In this document: piece by piece, positions 1 to 10,839 of the stretch
How positions within the stretch are numbered: position 1 is the first letter of the stretch
Layout of the letters: the number at the start of each line of letters is the position of its first letter
DNA from: Pyrus communis
Taxonomy: Eukaryota > Streptophyta > Magnoliopsida > Rosales > Rosaceae
Assembly (NCBI RefSeq): GCF_963583255.1
Contig: NC_084803.1
Coordinates: forward strand, 4,956,121-5,020,120
Direction: 5' to 3'
Length of the DNA: 64,000 nt
Program-made: the position numbers and the translations under genes
The notes under the pieces: model-generated
The model's input: the letters and a program-made list of their open reading frames with translations, nothing else
Database searches by the model: none
What the model was told of the DNA's origin: nothing

Positions 1-1235
1 GATTGCAACAGATTGTTATTAACAACCTAAATAAGTTTTTTTTTTTAATTTGTTGATGAAATTTTGCAATTAATTATTCTTGACAAAGTTTGGAATATAA
101 TATTCAAATATTTTGTCATAAAATATTTATATATTATTGTGTTTGTTTTGTTTGTGTACGTGCTAGTTGTGGATGGGCACTAAGAGACATGTATTAGTTA
201 GAAAGGGCATCCATATGTGATTGCTTTCCTTAATTTTTTCATAAGATTAAAAATATAAGACAGTACATCAATTAAGTTAAGATATTTTGATTTAATTAAT
301 AAATACTGTTTGATTAAGACTTGGAACACACACTGTTTACAACTAAAGATAATTATTACATAAAGTAAATAAAGGCACCGCCCACCGTGGATAATGTGTT
401 TACTGAAGATACTCTGGCTCAAAATGACTCTATTGCCCATGCCACGTTTTCCCTTTGAGAAGTAATTATTTAATCACACTCTTTTTAGTCTGTTACATTT
501 AATTTTTTAGTCATAACAGTTGATTTCGTTTTATTTATTTCGTTGATCATATGTAAAAATTAATGCGCAAGAAGATAAAAATAAATGTGTAAAAATCACT
601 TTCTTCTTTTCATGATTGTATTAATTTTAAATCAATAGAAATCAAATCACAATGTAACACGTATGAGAATGTAGCTTAATGGACATAAAACTCTACGCGT
701 AAGCAGCCCCCAACGGTCCAAAAGCTCCCCGATCTGGCCAAAACTGCCGGGACCATTGATTCTAGTGTGGGTTTCAGAATTTGAGTAACTGTTGGAGTAT
801 GGCGTTTTGCGAGTGAGTGGGTGAGAGATGTTCCATTTCTGTCAAATTTTGGGATTTGTGGCTCCAGCCACGTTCGGTGGTTTTTGTGGTACATACGCAC
901 TTCAAAACTGAAATGTGAGGTCTTTGCCCTTAAACCTTATGCAGCAACAAACAAGATTCCCAAATCCCCAAAAGGTCAACAGCTACTACTTTTTTGTTTT
1001 CTTCCTAAGAAATATCGAGATTGATTATGATTTTTACGTAGACGCGAGTTAAGTCAATTAGATATAATATATCTTAGGATACACTCTTGTTTGTACATCT
1101 TGTATAACACAATTTGCAATTAAAAAAAAAGGAAAAACATCATCATCCCATTTGTGTGTATGATGCATATATGTATGACATATTTCAACAAAAACAAAGA
1201 TAAAATCGGAATTTACAAGAATCGAAAAGAGGAAA
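1..1235. other. AT-rich intergenic DNA, no gene recognised
   Basis: Only short open frames without recognisable motifs are present. A slightly GC-richer patch near 700-960 has short overlapping frames on both strands but no protein motif. I see no clear repeat boundaries here. Confidence 0.5.
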
Positions 1236-1239
1236 TTAA

Positions 1240-1556
1240 AAATAATAATGTTAGGAAGATTAAATTTCTAAACCAATTTTTGTAAACCAAATTATTAGGA
1301 TGTTGATAATTGGATTATGTTTAATAGCTAGTGAGACGAAATTTCTAAACCAATTTTTGGAAAGATTTTTTAGTGTGACCAAAACACAAGGTGATACATC
1401 ATGTGTCACTATACAAATGATGGGATATGTGTGTTAGAAAGTTAATAACTTAAAAAACAAAATTTCCCACCACTTGCATAAAAACATGTGATGTACCCCC
1501 GTGTTCCTATCACAATGAAAAATTTCTCCAATTTTTATAAACCAAATGATTAGGAT
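1240..1556. repeat. old MITE-like sequence hosting the Cassandra insertion
   Basis: Two related stretches around 1252-1345 and 1520-1560 share the words CCAATTTTT, AAACCAAAT and TTAGGATGTTGAT. The same sequence resumes at 2058 after the Cassandra element (GATTGGATTATGG). This looks like a decayed short inverted-repeat element that was the landing site of the retroelement. The exact family is not identified. Confidence 0.4.
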
Positions 1557-1561
1557 GTTGA

Positions 1562-2052
1562 TGACATACTACATCGTCCAGAAGAGTGGATCTTGTAAGC
1601 TTTATATGTATATTCCCATCTCTACCTAGCACGAGGCCTTTTGGGAGCTCACTGGCTTCGAGTTCTGTAGGAACTCCGAAGTTAAGCGAGTAGCGCGCGA
1701 GAGTCATCATATGATAGGTGATCTACTGGGAAGTTCTCGTGTGAGTTCCCAGAAACAAAACCGTGAGGGCGTGGTCGGGGCCCAAAGCGGACAATATCAT
1801 GCTATGGTGGAGTCGGGAAGATACATATAAGGCTTACAGGATCCACACCCCTGGACGATGTGGGATGTTACAATCGAACTTCCCAGTGGGTCACCCATCA
1901 TAAGATTGCTTTCACACGCTACTCGCTTAACTTCGGAGTTCCTACAAAACTCGAAGCCAGTGAACTCCCAAAAGGCCTCGTGCTAGGTAGAGATGGGAAT
2001 ATACACACAAGGCTTACAGGATTCACTCCCCTGGGCGATGTGGGATGTTACA
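1562..2052. mobile_element. Cassandra TRIM retroelement, palindromic (inverted LTR halves)
   Basis: The left half reads as a Cassandra LTR in plus orientation, including the 5S rRNA-like core (AACTCCGAAGTTAAGCGAG near 1670-1690 and CTACTGGGAAGTTCTCGTG near 1722-1742). From about 1824 to 2052 the same LTR reads in minus orientation, in two pieces that each end with the LTR 5' terminus (GATGTGGGATGTTACA). The structure is flanked by the 5-bp direct repeat GTTGA at 1557-1561 and 2053-2057, as expected for an integrase-made target duplication. Cassandra elements are non-coding and carry 5S rRNA sequence with Pol III promoter boxes in the LTR. Both outer ends here correspond to the same LTR end, which is unusual. 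Confidence 0.8.
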
Positions 2053-2069
2053 GTTGATGATTGGATTAT

Positions 2070-2492
2070 GGTTAATGATGGAGAGACTAAATTTGTAGAC
2101 AAAACTTGCAAACTAAATAATATGTCACCAATAAAAATGAGCACGTTTATCAACGCCTAAGTAATAATTCAACCTTCAACTTCCATGTCATTTAGTTTAG
2201 CCTATTTTGTTTACAAATTTAGTCTGCCTAGCATTACCATATTTCAACCAAATTTTGTAAACCAAATATGTGGTTTTTTATGATTGAATTATTACTTAAG
2301 TATTGATTAACGTGCTTATTTTCTATTGGTGACACATCATTTGGTTTGCAAATTTGGTTTCAAAAGTTGGTCTACTTGGCATTAACCTTGAATTATTACT
2401 TAAGTGTTGATGAACGTGCTCATTTTCTATCGTGACACATCATTTTGTTTGCAAATTTAGTTTAAAAACTTAATTTCCCTAGCATTATCCAA
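2070..2492. repeat. MITE cluster with TAATGCTAGG-type ends
   Basis: One copy at about 2070-2241 begins near TTAATGATGGAGAGACTAA and ends TTTAGTCTGCCTAGCATTA. Two more right-hand halves follow at about 2242-2389 and 2390-2492, each with the internal words ATTACTTAAGT and GTGACACATCA. The family recurs at 24761-24936 and 44672-45243. It is non-coding with inverted ends near GGAGACTAAATTTGTAGAC. The superfamily is unclear. Confidence 0.65.
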
Positions 2493-2520
2493 TTAAAAAA
2501 CATATATATATTCTTTTATG

Positions 2521-4964
2521 CCACCAAACAGTGGCGAAGCTATGTGAGGGCGAGGAGTGGCGGCCGCCCCTCCCTTTGCCGGAAAACACGCCTAGGAGCT
2601 CTGGTTCAGCCCCTCCGCTCTCGTCGGAATTCATGGCACCTGTAAAAATGGGTTTCATGAAGGAGGAATTGGGGATCGGTTTGATGAAAGACAAAGGTTT
2701 CAGTGAAGGAGAGGGTTCAACGGAGAAAAGAGGTTTGTAGAACTATTCAAGTTAGAATCGACGAAAAGGTTGGACTAAGGGGTGGGTGGGTGTTCGACGG
2801 AGGAGAAAGGGACTAAAGGGTGAGATTTGTAGTGATGGTAAGATGGTAGGAAGAGGAGAGGTTGTGTTTGGTCACGGGTTGAATGGGAAACTTAGTGTTT
2901 GGTTACAAATGTAGCGAGAAAGTATAGATGACAGGTGTTTCAAGATTATTGGACCACATAAGAAGTAAGTAAAATTTGGGTACTCCCTTGTCAGTACCCA
3001 AGTCTTATCTGTTTGTGTGTGAGTTTTAAAGACATGTGTTGGATAATTATTGGGCCACCTAATAAGTCAGTAAAAATTGGGTACTAACACCTTACCCAAG
3101 TATTTACCCACCACTTCTCTTATGGTCCTTATCTTTCTGCCTCACTTGTTTGTTTACCCATTTCCCCCCTTTTTTTCTCTTCTAACCCCACATTTTTTTT
3201 GTGGTTTATTAACCCATTTCTCTCCTTTTTTTTTTTCTTTTTCTTTTTATTTATTTATTCTTGTATGCATTTTTATCTTATCTTTTAAGACTCCTACCGT
3301 ATTTATCTTAAACTCTCATATTATTTATAAATATTGTTTAATGCTTATTTTACGATAATTTAAATCCATCTAGGTTCCTGCCTATATCTCGCCTAGGCAC
3401 CTAGCTGCTAGGTCCCAGTCCGCTGTTTGACTAGCACCTAACATTTTTAAGGATCTAATCCTAACCAATTTAAGCTTCTTACATTGGCTTTGATGTTATT
3501 GCTTACAATCATTTTGGTGGAGAGACTATCTTCTGTTATGAATATTGACTCAAAACTTTGCACTCTCCAATGTGAAAGCAACCACTTTGATTGAACCTTG
3601 CATTTTTTTGAATTTCGCCCCGCCCCTCGACAAATCCTGACTTCGCCACTGCCACCAAATGTTCTCGTCTAGGATCCGTGATATTTATCTTCCAATGTTC
3701 ATCTGGAAACCCTAATTCTCTCGCCTTACTTAGTGCCCACTCCAAATTACCTTTCCTCTCCTTCGTCAACCCACAAAACCTCTGCAACCGCTCGTCCACC
3801 GTGTCGTAAACCTTCCACCACCGCTCGTGCACTACGTCAGTCGCGTAGACACGAAATCCCTCCACGTTCCAATTACAATCATAATCCCTATAACAAAGCC
3901 ATGGTTTCCACCCCACGTAATGTATCGTAAAAACCTTTGGAGGGTCCGCCCTATACAGTTCATCCATAAACGTCGTCCCGTTAGGAAGTAAATCATCCCA
4001 TTTTAAGTTATCCGAAACATGGTTAAAATGGATTTGTATGGTCTTTCCAAGCTTATCCCACTCACTCAAATCTTTCCTTCCATATTTACCAGACCAATTT
4101 TCATCGTCCCCTTTCCCATTGTTCGATTCAAAAAGCTTGGCACCTCTATCTTGCTCATACCGCCTTCAGACATCGTTATATTGCCTTCGGTCTCCTCCTA
4201 TACTGGCTTCATGATCTTAACTCCATTATCCACCTGCTTACACAAAAACAGATGAGTGGCCGCATAGCCAACAAATTAATATTAACAGTTGACAGAAGGG
4301 CACAAATTATGTTAACCGAAAGACAATTAGACTAGTATCTTGAAAGAGGTTTAGTTTATTCAACTTCGGTATATGACTGAATATTGATTGTGGTTCTTTA
4401 GTTTTATCTCCAAATGTTATATCATTGCCAATGCACTCAAATAAGAGTCAAATATAACTTTTGCAATCAAATGCATAAGCATATATGATTTTTGGAGTCG
4501 AATGCAGAATCAAATATGACTTTGCACTTAACTCCGGAGTCATGTATGACTCCAAATTTTATAATGCATTGGACATAAATTGAGTTAAAAATAGATATTT
4601 GACTCCAACTTTTAATGTGCATTGCTTTAATATGACATGACCTTGGGTTTGGCTATAAATTTGGGTTGAAAAACTGAACAGGTGATTAAGCATAGTAACA
4701 TTCTTAGAAATATGTAATTAGAATCTAATAAATTATCATTTACCCCCTCAATTCTGAATAACCCTAACCAAATGAATGACTAATAACGAAAACAAAAGGG
4801 CACCTTACCTTGTGATGCCACTCTCGCAATGAGCACCTAATAAGAGAGGCTGCGCTCTCGTCATAGATGGAGGAAGATGGCTGGAGAAGAAGGGCAACAT
4901 AAACAATGAAAAAGAAGGTAATAAAAACCAAGTTGATTCGGATCACAAAAGCAGCTTTCATCAT
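2521..4964 (-). pseudogene. GUX-like xylan glucuronyltransferase pseudogene (GT8)
   Basis: This is a broken tandem paralogue of the gene at 8118-10439. The exon 1 remnant at about 4808-4964 encodes the signal-anchor segment (INLVFITFFFIVYVALLL). The exon 2 remnant starts after the splice acceptor at 4233. A 2-nt insertion soon after it shifts the frame into a TAG stop near 4198. The reading then resumes as SEWDKLGKTIQIHF, down to WDDLLP near 3985. There it is joined directly to the C-terminal part of exon 3 (DELYRADPPK, GWKPWLCYRDYDCNW). The missing middle includes the DXD catalytic motif. The natural stop was lost when the hAT element landed in the last codons, so the open frame runs on into transposon sequence to 3536. 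It cannot make an active enzyme. Confidence 0.9.
2529..3651. mobile_element. non-autonomous hAT element inserted in the GUX pseudogene
   Basis: The ends are perfect 11-bp terminal inverted repeats, CAGTGGCGAAG at 2529-2539 and CTTCGCCACTG at 3641-3651. They are flanked by an identical 8-bp duplication CCACCAAA (2521-2528 and 3652-3659), the hallmark of hAT transposition. The 1123-bp interior has no transposase-like frame, so it would depend on an enzyme supplied elsewhere. With the element removed, the flanks align to the last codons of the intact GUX gene at 8118-8150 (ATGCCACCA). The interior contains a CCTAGGCAC/CTAGCTGCTAGG patch near 3365-3450 that resembles the elements at 30.6 and 35.6 kb. 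Confidence 0.85.
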
Positions 4965-5002
4965 GTTTTGAAGACCACGTCCAGCTTCAATTACCTATTG
5001 GC

Positions 5003-5004
<2 letters not shown>

Positions 5005-5084
<80 letters not shown>
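5005..5084. repeat. (CT)n microsatellite, about 40 units
   Basis: An uninterrupted CT tract of 80 bp lies just upstream (minus-strand sense) of the GUX pseudogene exon 1. The intact paralogue has a shorter CT tract at the corresponding place (10495-10533), so the tract predates the gene duplication and has changed length since. Confidence 0.95.
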
Positions 5085-5086
<2 letters not shown>

Positions 5087-5159
5087 ACGATTAGATTTAA
5101 TAAACACTAGTTAATCATGGGGATTAGAAAAAAATAACATATATATTGTGAGTGGAATT

Positions 5160-5350
5160 TAGCAGCTGTAGTTGGAGAAGCCGGTTTTCCATATTTTGGA
5201 CTTCCTTCCCCTTGCATACAACAACAAACAAGGTCGGAGAACAGAAGGTTTTGCTTCTTCCGTTCAGTTGTTCCATGATAGTAATAGTTATAGCTATGGA
5301 AAATTTAATTATTTTGGATTTCGAAAAATACCCTTGGTTTGTCTCCACTA
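5160..5350 (-). other. duplicated 5' flank of the GUX pseudogene
   Basis: This stretch aligns with 10566-10830 upstream of the intact GUX gene. Shared words include TTTTGGACTTCC, ACAACAACAAA and TTGTTCCATGATAGTAA. The tandem duplication therefore included the promoter region as well as the exons. Confidence 0.75.
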
Positions 5351-5384
5351 TTAATTAAGTGTAGCTTTCTTTAGATTAACTTTA

Positions 5385-5778
5385 GAATAATACTTGCATC
5401 TCCATGTGGGGTTGCACATATCCCCATTTGCTAATAACGTACATTAACGGACTAAACCAATGATCGGAACCATTCAATTTATTAATCTTCATTTGAATAT
5501 CACTTCTACAAAAAATCATTTGAATTAGAGATCGTTTTATCATCCAAATGTATTGAATAAATGGACGGTTCATCATGAATATATTAATTGATACCTATAA
5601 TGTCTATTTTTTTTTTTTTAATTTGAATGACTAATGATCTTCGATTGAAATGATTTTTTTTTGTAGAAGTGATCTTCAAATGAAGATAAAGAATTAAACA
5701 ATTCCGATCATTAATTTTATTTGAAGATACGTTATCTGCAAACGAGAAAATACATGGGAGGAATACAAGTATTATCTT
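5385..5778. repeat. MITE-like inverted-repeat element, about 390 bp
   Basis: The two halves are inverted copies. AATACTTGCATCTCC near 5390 pairs with the right end near 5755-5775 (AATACAAGTATTAT). GATCGGAACCATTCAA at 5462 onward and TCACTTCTACAAAAAATCATTT at 5501 onward pair with 5648-5710. There is no coding capacity. Target duplications are not clear. It is probably a foldback MITE of unidentified family. Confidence 0.65.
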
Positions 5779-5789
5779 TGTTATATTGA

Positions 5790-6147
5790 TCTAATCAATA
5801 GGATCCTAACTCAAAATCCAACATTATGACATGACAAGTGACAACAGTACATGTACCATATTATTTCAGTATGTTACAAGCAAAATTAAAAAAAAAAAGA
5901 AAAAAAAAGGTGAATACAAAGGTGTCCAAGCAAGAGGTCTTCTGCTCAAATTACGTTAGGACCAGAAATTTCTTATAATTTTACATATTTCATTTGTGAT
6001 GGTACTTTAGTTGGTACACCCAAGTAGTTTTGTTCAACTAATCTTACATGCTCGTATCATTTCCCTACCACATCTGACTGATCATTGTATCATATAATCT
6101 GCATAAATGAGGAAACAAGAGAATGTAGGAAAGAGAACAAAGAGAAC

Positions 6148-6191
<44 letters not shown>

Positions 6192-8117
6192 GAGCACAGT
6201 TTACAGTTGTAGATTTACCTGTGCCATGGAAGAGAGATCTAGACCTTCTTCAGTCGTTGATTTACTTATGCTCATATTGTTGCTCTGAATCGGTGACCCT
6301 GCTTGATTGTGGTCACGGGTGGGATGAAATTCCCCATAACATTTTCGGGTCCGGAAATGGTATATAACCGTGACTTGCCACCAGTTGTTCCCATTTTTTA
6401 AAAGGAAAAAAATAACTAGCTTAACTTGTTTTTAAGCCATCTTTTATTGAAAGATTCTTCAAATAATTAGCCTATTTGTGAGACATCTTATTCAGTCAAT
6501 TTAACATTCTATTTTAAGGATCTTAATTGTCTGTTTTTTAAGTCATTATTCATAATATCATTGAAAAAAAAAATGAGCTTATTACACAATATCTAAAGAT
6601 GAGGTTTCATTATAAAATTAATTGATAATATGTGAAACTAATTGGCAATATGAGGAGTAATTCAACTTACTGATAAGCTCGTGCAAGGTCTCATTTTCCC
6701 ATCAATGTAGAACTCATTCTCAACACACCCCCTTATATGTGCCAATCCAATTTATCGTAGTTCATTAGTTAACATGTTGGTTAGCCAAACACGCAGACAC
6801 CATAAACATGGTAATGTGAAGAAAGCTGAGATTCTACCATAAAAACAATTGGCAAAATAGAGAGTAGCACAAGTTAATTATTAGTCCATATAAAGTCTCT
6901 CCTCCTATCAATGTGGATGCATCTTAACACGCTCTTTAACGTGTGATAAATTTTCAAGCCAAATACATAGACAATATAAACGGGTTGACATAGAGCACAT
7001 ATAATTGTTAGATTGTATATGTAAAAAAACATTTTCTAATACTAAAAAAAAGTAGATTCGACATATATAATTGTTAGACTATATGTAAAACAATCTGTTC
7101 TAATACTAAAAAAAAGTAGGTTCAACAAGCTAAAAAGGTGTGACACAAACATCTCCCGTTCTGGTTTCTATATATATTTCTTTAGCCCATCAAGTTGTGT
7201 GAAAAGTTTATACGTAAATCTTACTGATTCAGTTGACCAAAAAAGATATTATACACCCCCTTGCTAAATTTATAATGCAATTTCTACCCTGTGTTCAGTT
7301 TTGAAAGCATTTAGTTTCTTTGGGCCAATAAATTTCGTTACACGTTCGTATGTGGTGATCCTTAATTTAGTTGGTATACCAAATTATTTTAATTAGCTCA
7401 ACCAATCTTTCATCTCCGTATCCTTTCCCTATCAAACCTGATCAACCATCGATCCTCGCATTACATTACACGCAATCAGATTAATGAGTTTTGTCTCTTA
7501 ATGTTTGCTCTTAAGTCTTAGTAACAGATAGTGGCCAGCTTAATTACGAGAAAAAAATTGTCACTTCAGCTGGTTTACATAATCACTGGCACATAATAAA
7601 ATATGCTTAATTTGACAAATCATAAATAATTAAAACATCTATTTGTGATAAAATAAATAATGAACACGATTTTTCTGAAAACAACATGACTACAGTTTAA
7701 CTAAACAATTGAATATTTTACCAACATGATCTTTTAAGAATTTACCCAAAAAATTAACGTTTGAATCACTAACTCCATAACAAGCACGTCCCTCAGTTAA
7801 GCTCACCCACTTTTCTATATCAATTAGCTAATATAATGCATACCATATTGTTACCCGTATCTCTCTAAGCTCAAAGCTACAAATAATTGTATCTGTCATT
7901 TATGTGAAAATTGTCACGCTTCCATCTCGATCTTGTGCATCTCTATTAAGTATTAACACATACTTACAAGTTAAAGGAAAACACATTATCCCAGGATATG
8001 AGTACATGCATAATGTATATATAGTCTGGTTATGGAAGGGACATCTCCTATATTTCTGTGAACAAAAAATGACAAGAAAAATTAATATGAATGAACAAAA
8101 AAAACATATAAATTCTG
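5790..8117. other. AT-rich spacer with an internal duplication, no gene
   Basis: This is the spacer between the two GUX copies. The stretch at about 5990-6100 is repeated in diverged form at about 7355-7490 (GGTACACC/GGTATACC, then CTCGTATCATTTCCCTA against CCGTATCCTTTCCCTA, then CTGATCA). This probably reflects the same local duplication history. I see no protein or RNA gene. Confidence 0.5.
6151..6187. repeat. (GA)n microsatellite
   Basis: This GA dinucleotide tract produces the low-complexity Arg/Glu open frames across it, which are not genes. Confidence 0.95.
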
Positions 8118-10439
8118 CTATGCCACCACATTTTTCCGTCTAGGGTCTTTGATTTTGATCTTCCAATGCCCATTTGGAAACCCTAACTTTCTCGCCCTTC
8201 TTCGTTCCCAGTCCAAATCATTCTTCCTTATCTTCGTCAGCCCACAAAACTTCTGCAACCCCTCGTCCATGCCGTCATGGAACCTCCACCACCGCTCGTG
8301 CGCCACATCACTCGCGTAGACAAGTTGTTCCGCCACGTCCCAGTTACAATCATAATCCCTATAACAAACCCATGGCTTCCATCCCAAGTAGTGTATCGTA
8401 TAAAGCTTCGGTGGGTCCGCCCCAAACAGCTCATCCTTAACCGTCCTCTCGCTTGTCGTGTTCGCCCAAAAATTCTTCAAAAAGTTCATCCTCCGCGGTA
8501 GCCGGTGCCACCACACGAAGACCTCGTTGAGGTAGCCTTGGTCGCCACCGTTGTACGATACGATGTCACTTCGGTGGTCCATCAAAAACTGGAACGTGCA
8601 GTTGGAGGGCTCGATGACCATGATGCCGGAGTTGAAGATGTAAACGTCGTTGCCGGTGGCTGACATTTGCGGGAAGTGGAAGAGAAGGTCGAGGTTTCGA
8701 AGGACAATAATGTCGGCGTCGATAAAGATGATTTTGTCATATTCAGTGAGCTGCCATAGTCGGAACTTGCTGTAGTTGTACTCGTTGTAGGTACCATTTT
8801 CGGCTCTAGGGTTTCTGATTCGTTCGATGACGTGGAGCTTCCAGCCGGCGGCTGAGAGAGCTTCTCGCTTGAGGGCGGAGATGGAGTTGTCTAGGAGGAG
8901 GACAAGGTCGCGTCTGGTGCCGGTTTGGAGTAGACTCCTGGCTAAGGTTATGGCGCCACAAACGTACATATCGGAGGAGTGGAGGACTGTGACGTAGGCT
9001 TCTCGTTTGGGTTTGTTTGTTGTGCTTCGAATTTTAGTCAGATCATACACTTGATCAATTCCTGTAACAATATTAAGTTCTCATCAATTACAGATTTTTC
9101 ATCATCAATTATGTGATTTGGATCACATTTATTGTCACAATGTTGATCATATTTTTGCCATATATGTTTTTCGCTATGTTTGTTCTTTTAATCAAGTTAA
9201 CAAATTTGTGACTATATTTCAAAATCTCGTAACAACTCTTTGTAACTTTTTACTGAATTGTTAGTGGTGTACAATTATGTAGTTATCTCTCTAATCAGTA
9301 TTAAATTACTTAAGAAAAAAAAGAAATAGATATATAATTATATACAATAATATATTTCAAAAATGATGTCAGAATTTGGAGGCATACCTTGTTGTCCCCA
9401 TAAAGGCAAAGCCAAATTGCAAGTACCAATAGGCAATGATACCTTTTGCCGTAACCTAGCCATATCTGGCTCAAACAACCACCAATCCCCTTCCCGTTTG
9501 ACTAAATCATTGCACCTAAATATCTCCAGCATTGGCCTACACTTGCTCCAAAACACCACTTTAGTTGTCTTCCTGTTCCAATCCTTCCTTCCTTTCCTCG
9601 CAGCCAAATTAGCCGCTATAAGATGAACTTGGAGCCTAAACACCTCCCTCCTCCACCCTTCTTCCGGATAATTGCATGGCAACTTAGCAACCACCATGTG
9701 CATCTTCTCGTAAATTTGAAGATCTGGCATTGGTATCTCCGGGCATGTTGGGACGTCACTCTCTTCCTCTTCGTCAATCCACTCGGGAAATAAATCATCC
9801 CATTTGAAATTATCCGAAACCCGATCAAAACGGATCGGAATTGTCTTTCCATGCTTATCCCACTCACTCAAATCATTCTCATCCATATTTACCATGCCAA
9901 TTTTCATCCCTTTTCTCATTGTTTCATTCAAAAAGCTTGGCACCTCTATCTTGCTCATATTGGCTTTAGGCCTTGATATGTTGTCTTTGGTCTCCTCCAA
10001 TACTGGCTTAACGATCTTCTCCATTGTCCACCTGCTTACACAAAAACGGGCTTTAATATATAGAACTCCGTCTATAAATACGTTATGAGAAATTAAATTT
10101 GTTTGGCTGGAGAGTATGGTCGTAAGGCTGAAAACTTGAAAGAATTGACGGAAGGTACCGCACCTGGAGCATGCTGCTTAATAAGTAATTTGTTTAGCCA
10201 AAATGAATGATTAATTAAAGAGAAATGGCTCACCTTACCTTGTGATTGCACTCTCGCAATGAGCACCTAATAAGAGAAGCTGCATTCTCGTAGTAGACGG
10301 AGGAGGATGGGTGGAGCAGAAGGGCAGCATAGACAACGAAAAACAAAGCAATTAAAACCAAGTTGATTTTGATCACCATAGCAGATTTGAAAGAAGTAGC
10401 CTTCATCATCTTTTGAAGACGAGCATGTCCTTCCATCAT
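8118..10439 (-). CDS. GUX: UDP-GlcA:xylan glucuronyltransferase, GT8 (GUX/PGSIP family)
   Basis: There are three exons: 10439-10234, 10031-9388 and 9061-8118, with GT/AG junctions and consistent phases, encoding about 597 residues, a normal size for GUX. The start chosen is the double Met at 10439, a few residues before a single signal anchor (residues about 25-42). The product is a type II Golgi membrane protein with a lumenal catalytic domain. Exon 3 opens with GIDQVYDLTKIRS. It then carries the metal-binding DAD at about residues 398-400 (FIDADIIVLRN), NSGIMVIEPS, GGDQGYLNE, and the family signature HYLGWKPWVCYRDYDCNW near the end. GUX enzymes transfer glucuronic acid from UDP-GlcA to the xylan backbone in secondary walls. 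The subtype (GUX1, 2 or 4) cannot be fixed by eye. No frame break was seen. A degenerate tandem copy lies downstream. Confidence 0.92.
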
Positions 10440-10491
10440 CTTTTGGGAACTCTCTGTATATAGATAGACACACACACACATATATATATAT

Positions 10492-10494
<3 letters not shown>

Positions 10495-10533
<39 letters not shown>
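10495..10533. repeat. (CT)n microsatellite in the presumed GUX 5' UTR/promoter
   Basis: About 19 CT units lie 55 bp upstream of the chosen GUX start, preceded by short CA and TA runs (10468-10491). On the coding strand this is a GA tract. The same tract, about twice as long, sits at the pseudogene copy. Confidence 0.95.
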
Positions 10534-10535
<2 letters not shown>

Positions 10536-10839
10536 ATTAGGAAATATATGTTTTGGGAGATAAATTTAGCTGCAGTGGTTAGAGAGCTAAAGACAGCGAA
10601 ATTAGAGTAAATCTCAAAGAAAAGAAAACCATTTAAAAAGCTCGAGCGTCGTTGCCTTGTTTTGGACTTCCCCTCCCCTCGCAGACAACAACAAAAGGTC
10701 GGCGCGTAGCTTCTTCTTGTTCCATGATAGTAAATTAGTAATAGTACTTGTGGTTAATGGCAATTTTAATATTTTCCAAATTCCAAAAATACTCTTGGTA
10801 GTCATCACTGTCAATTTAATTGATTATGAATGAAATTAT

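Noticed and set aside
1510..2057. 5S rRNA gene(s)
   Set aside because: The 5S-like core is flanked by Cassandra LTR sequence and is diverged. The same arrangement occurs at 19.2-19.9 kb, so it is retroelement-borne rather than a functional 5S gene.
3077..3358. Hydrophobic protein in a plus-strand frame
   Set aside because: It is a T-rich stretch inside the hAT element, with no motif and Phe/Leu-biased composition from poly-T runs.
6085..6367. Arg/Glu-repeat protein frames
   Set aside because: They are produced by reading the GA microsatellite.
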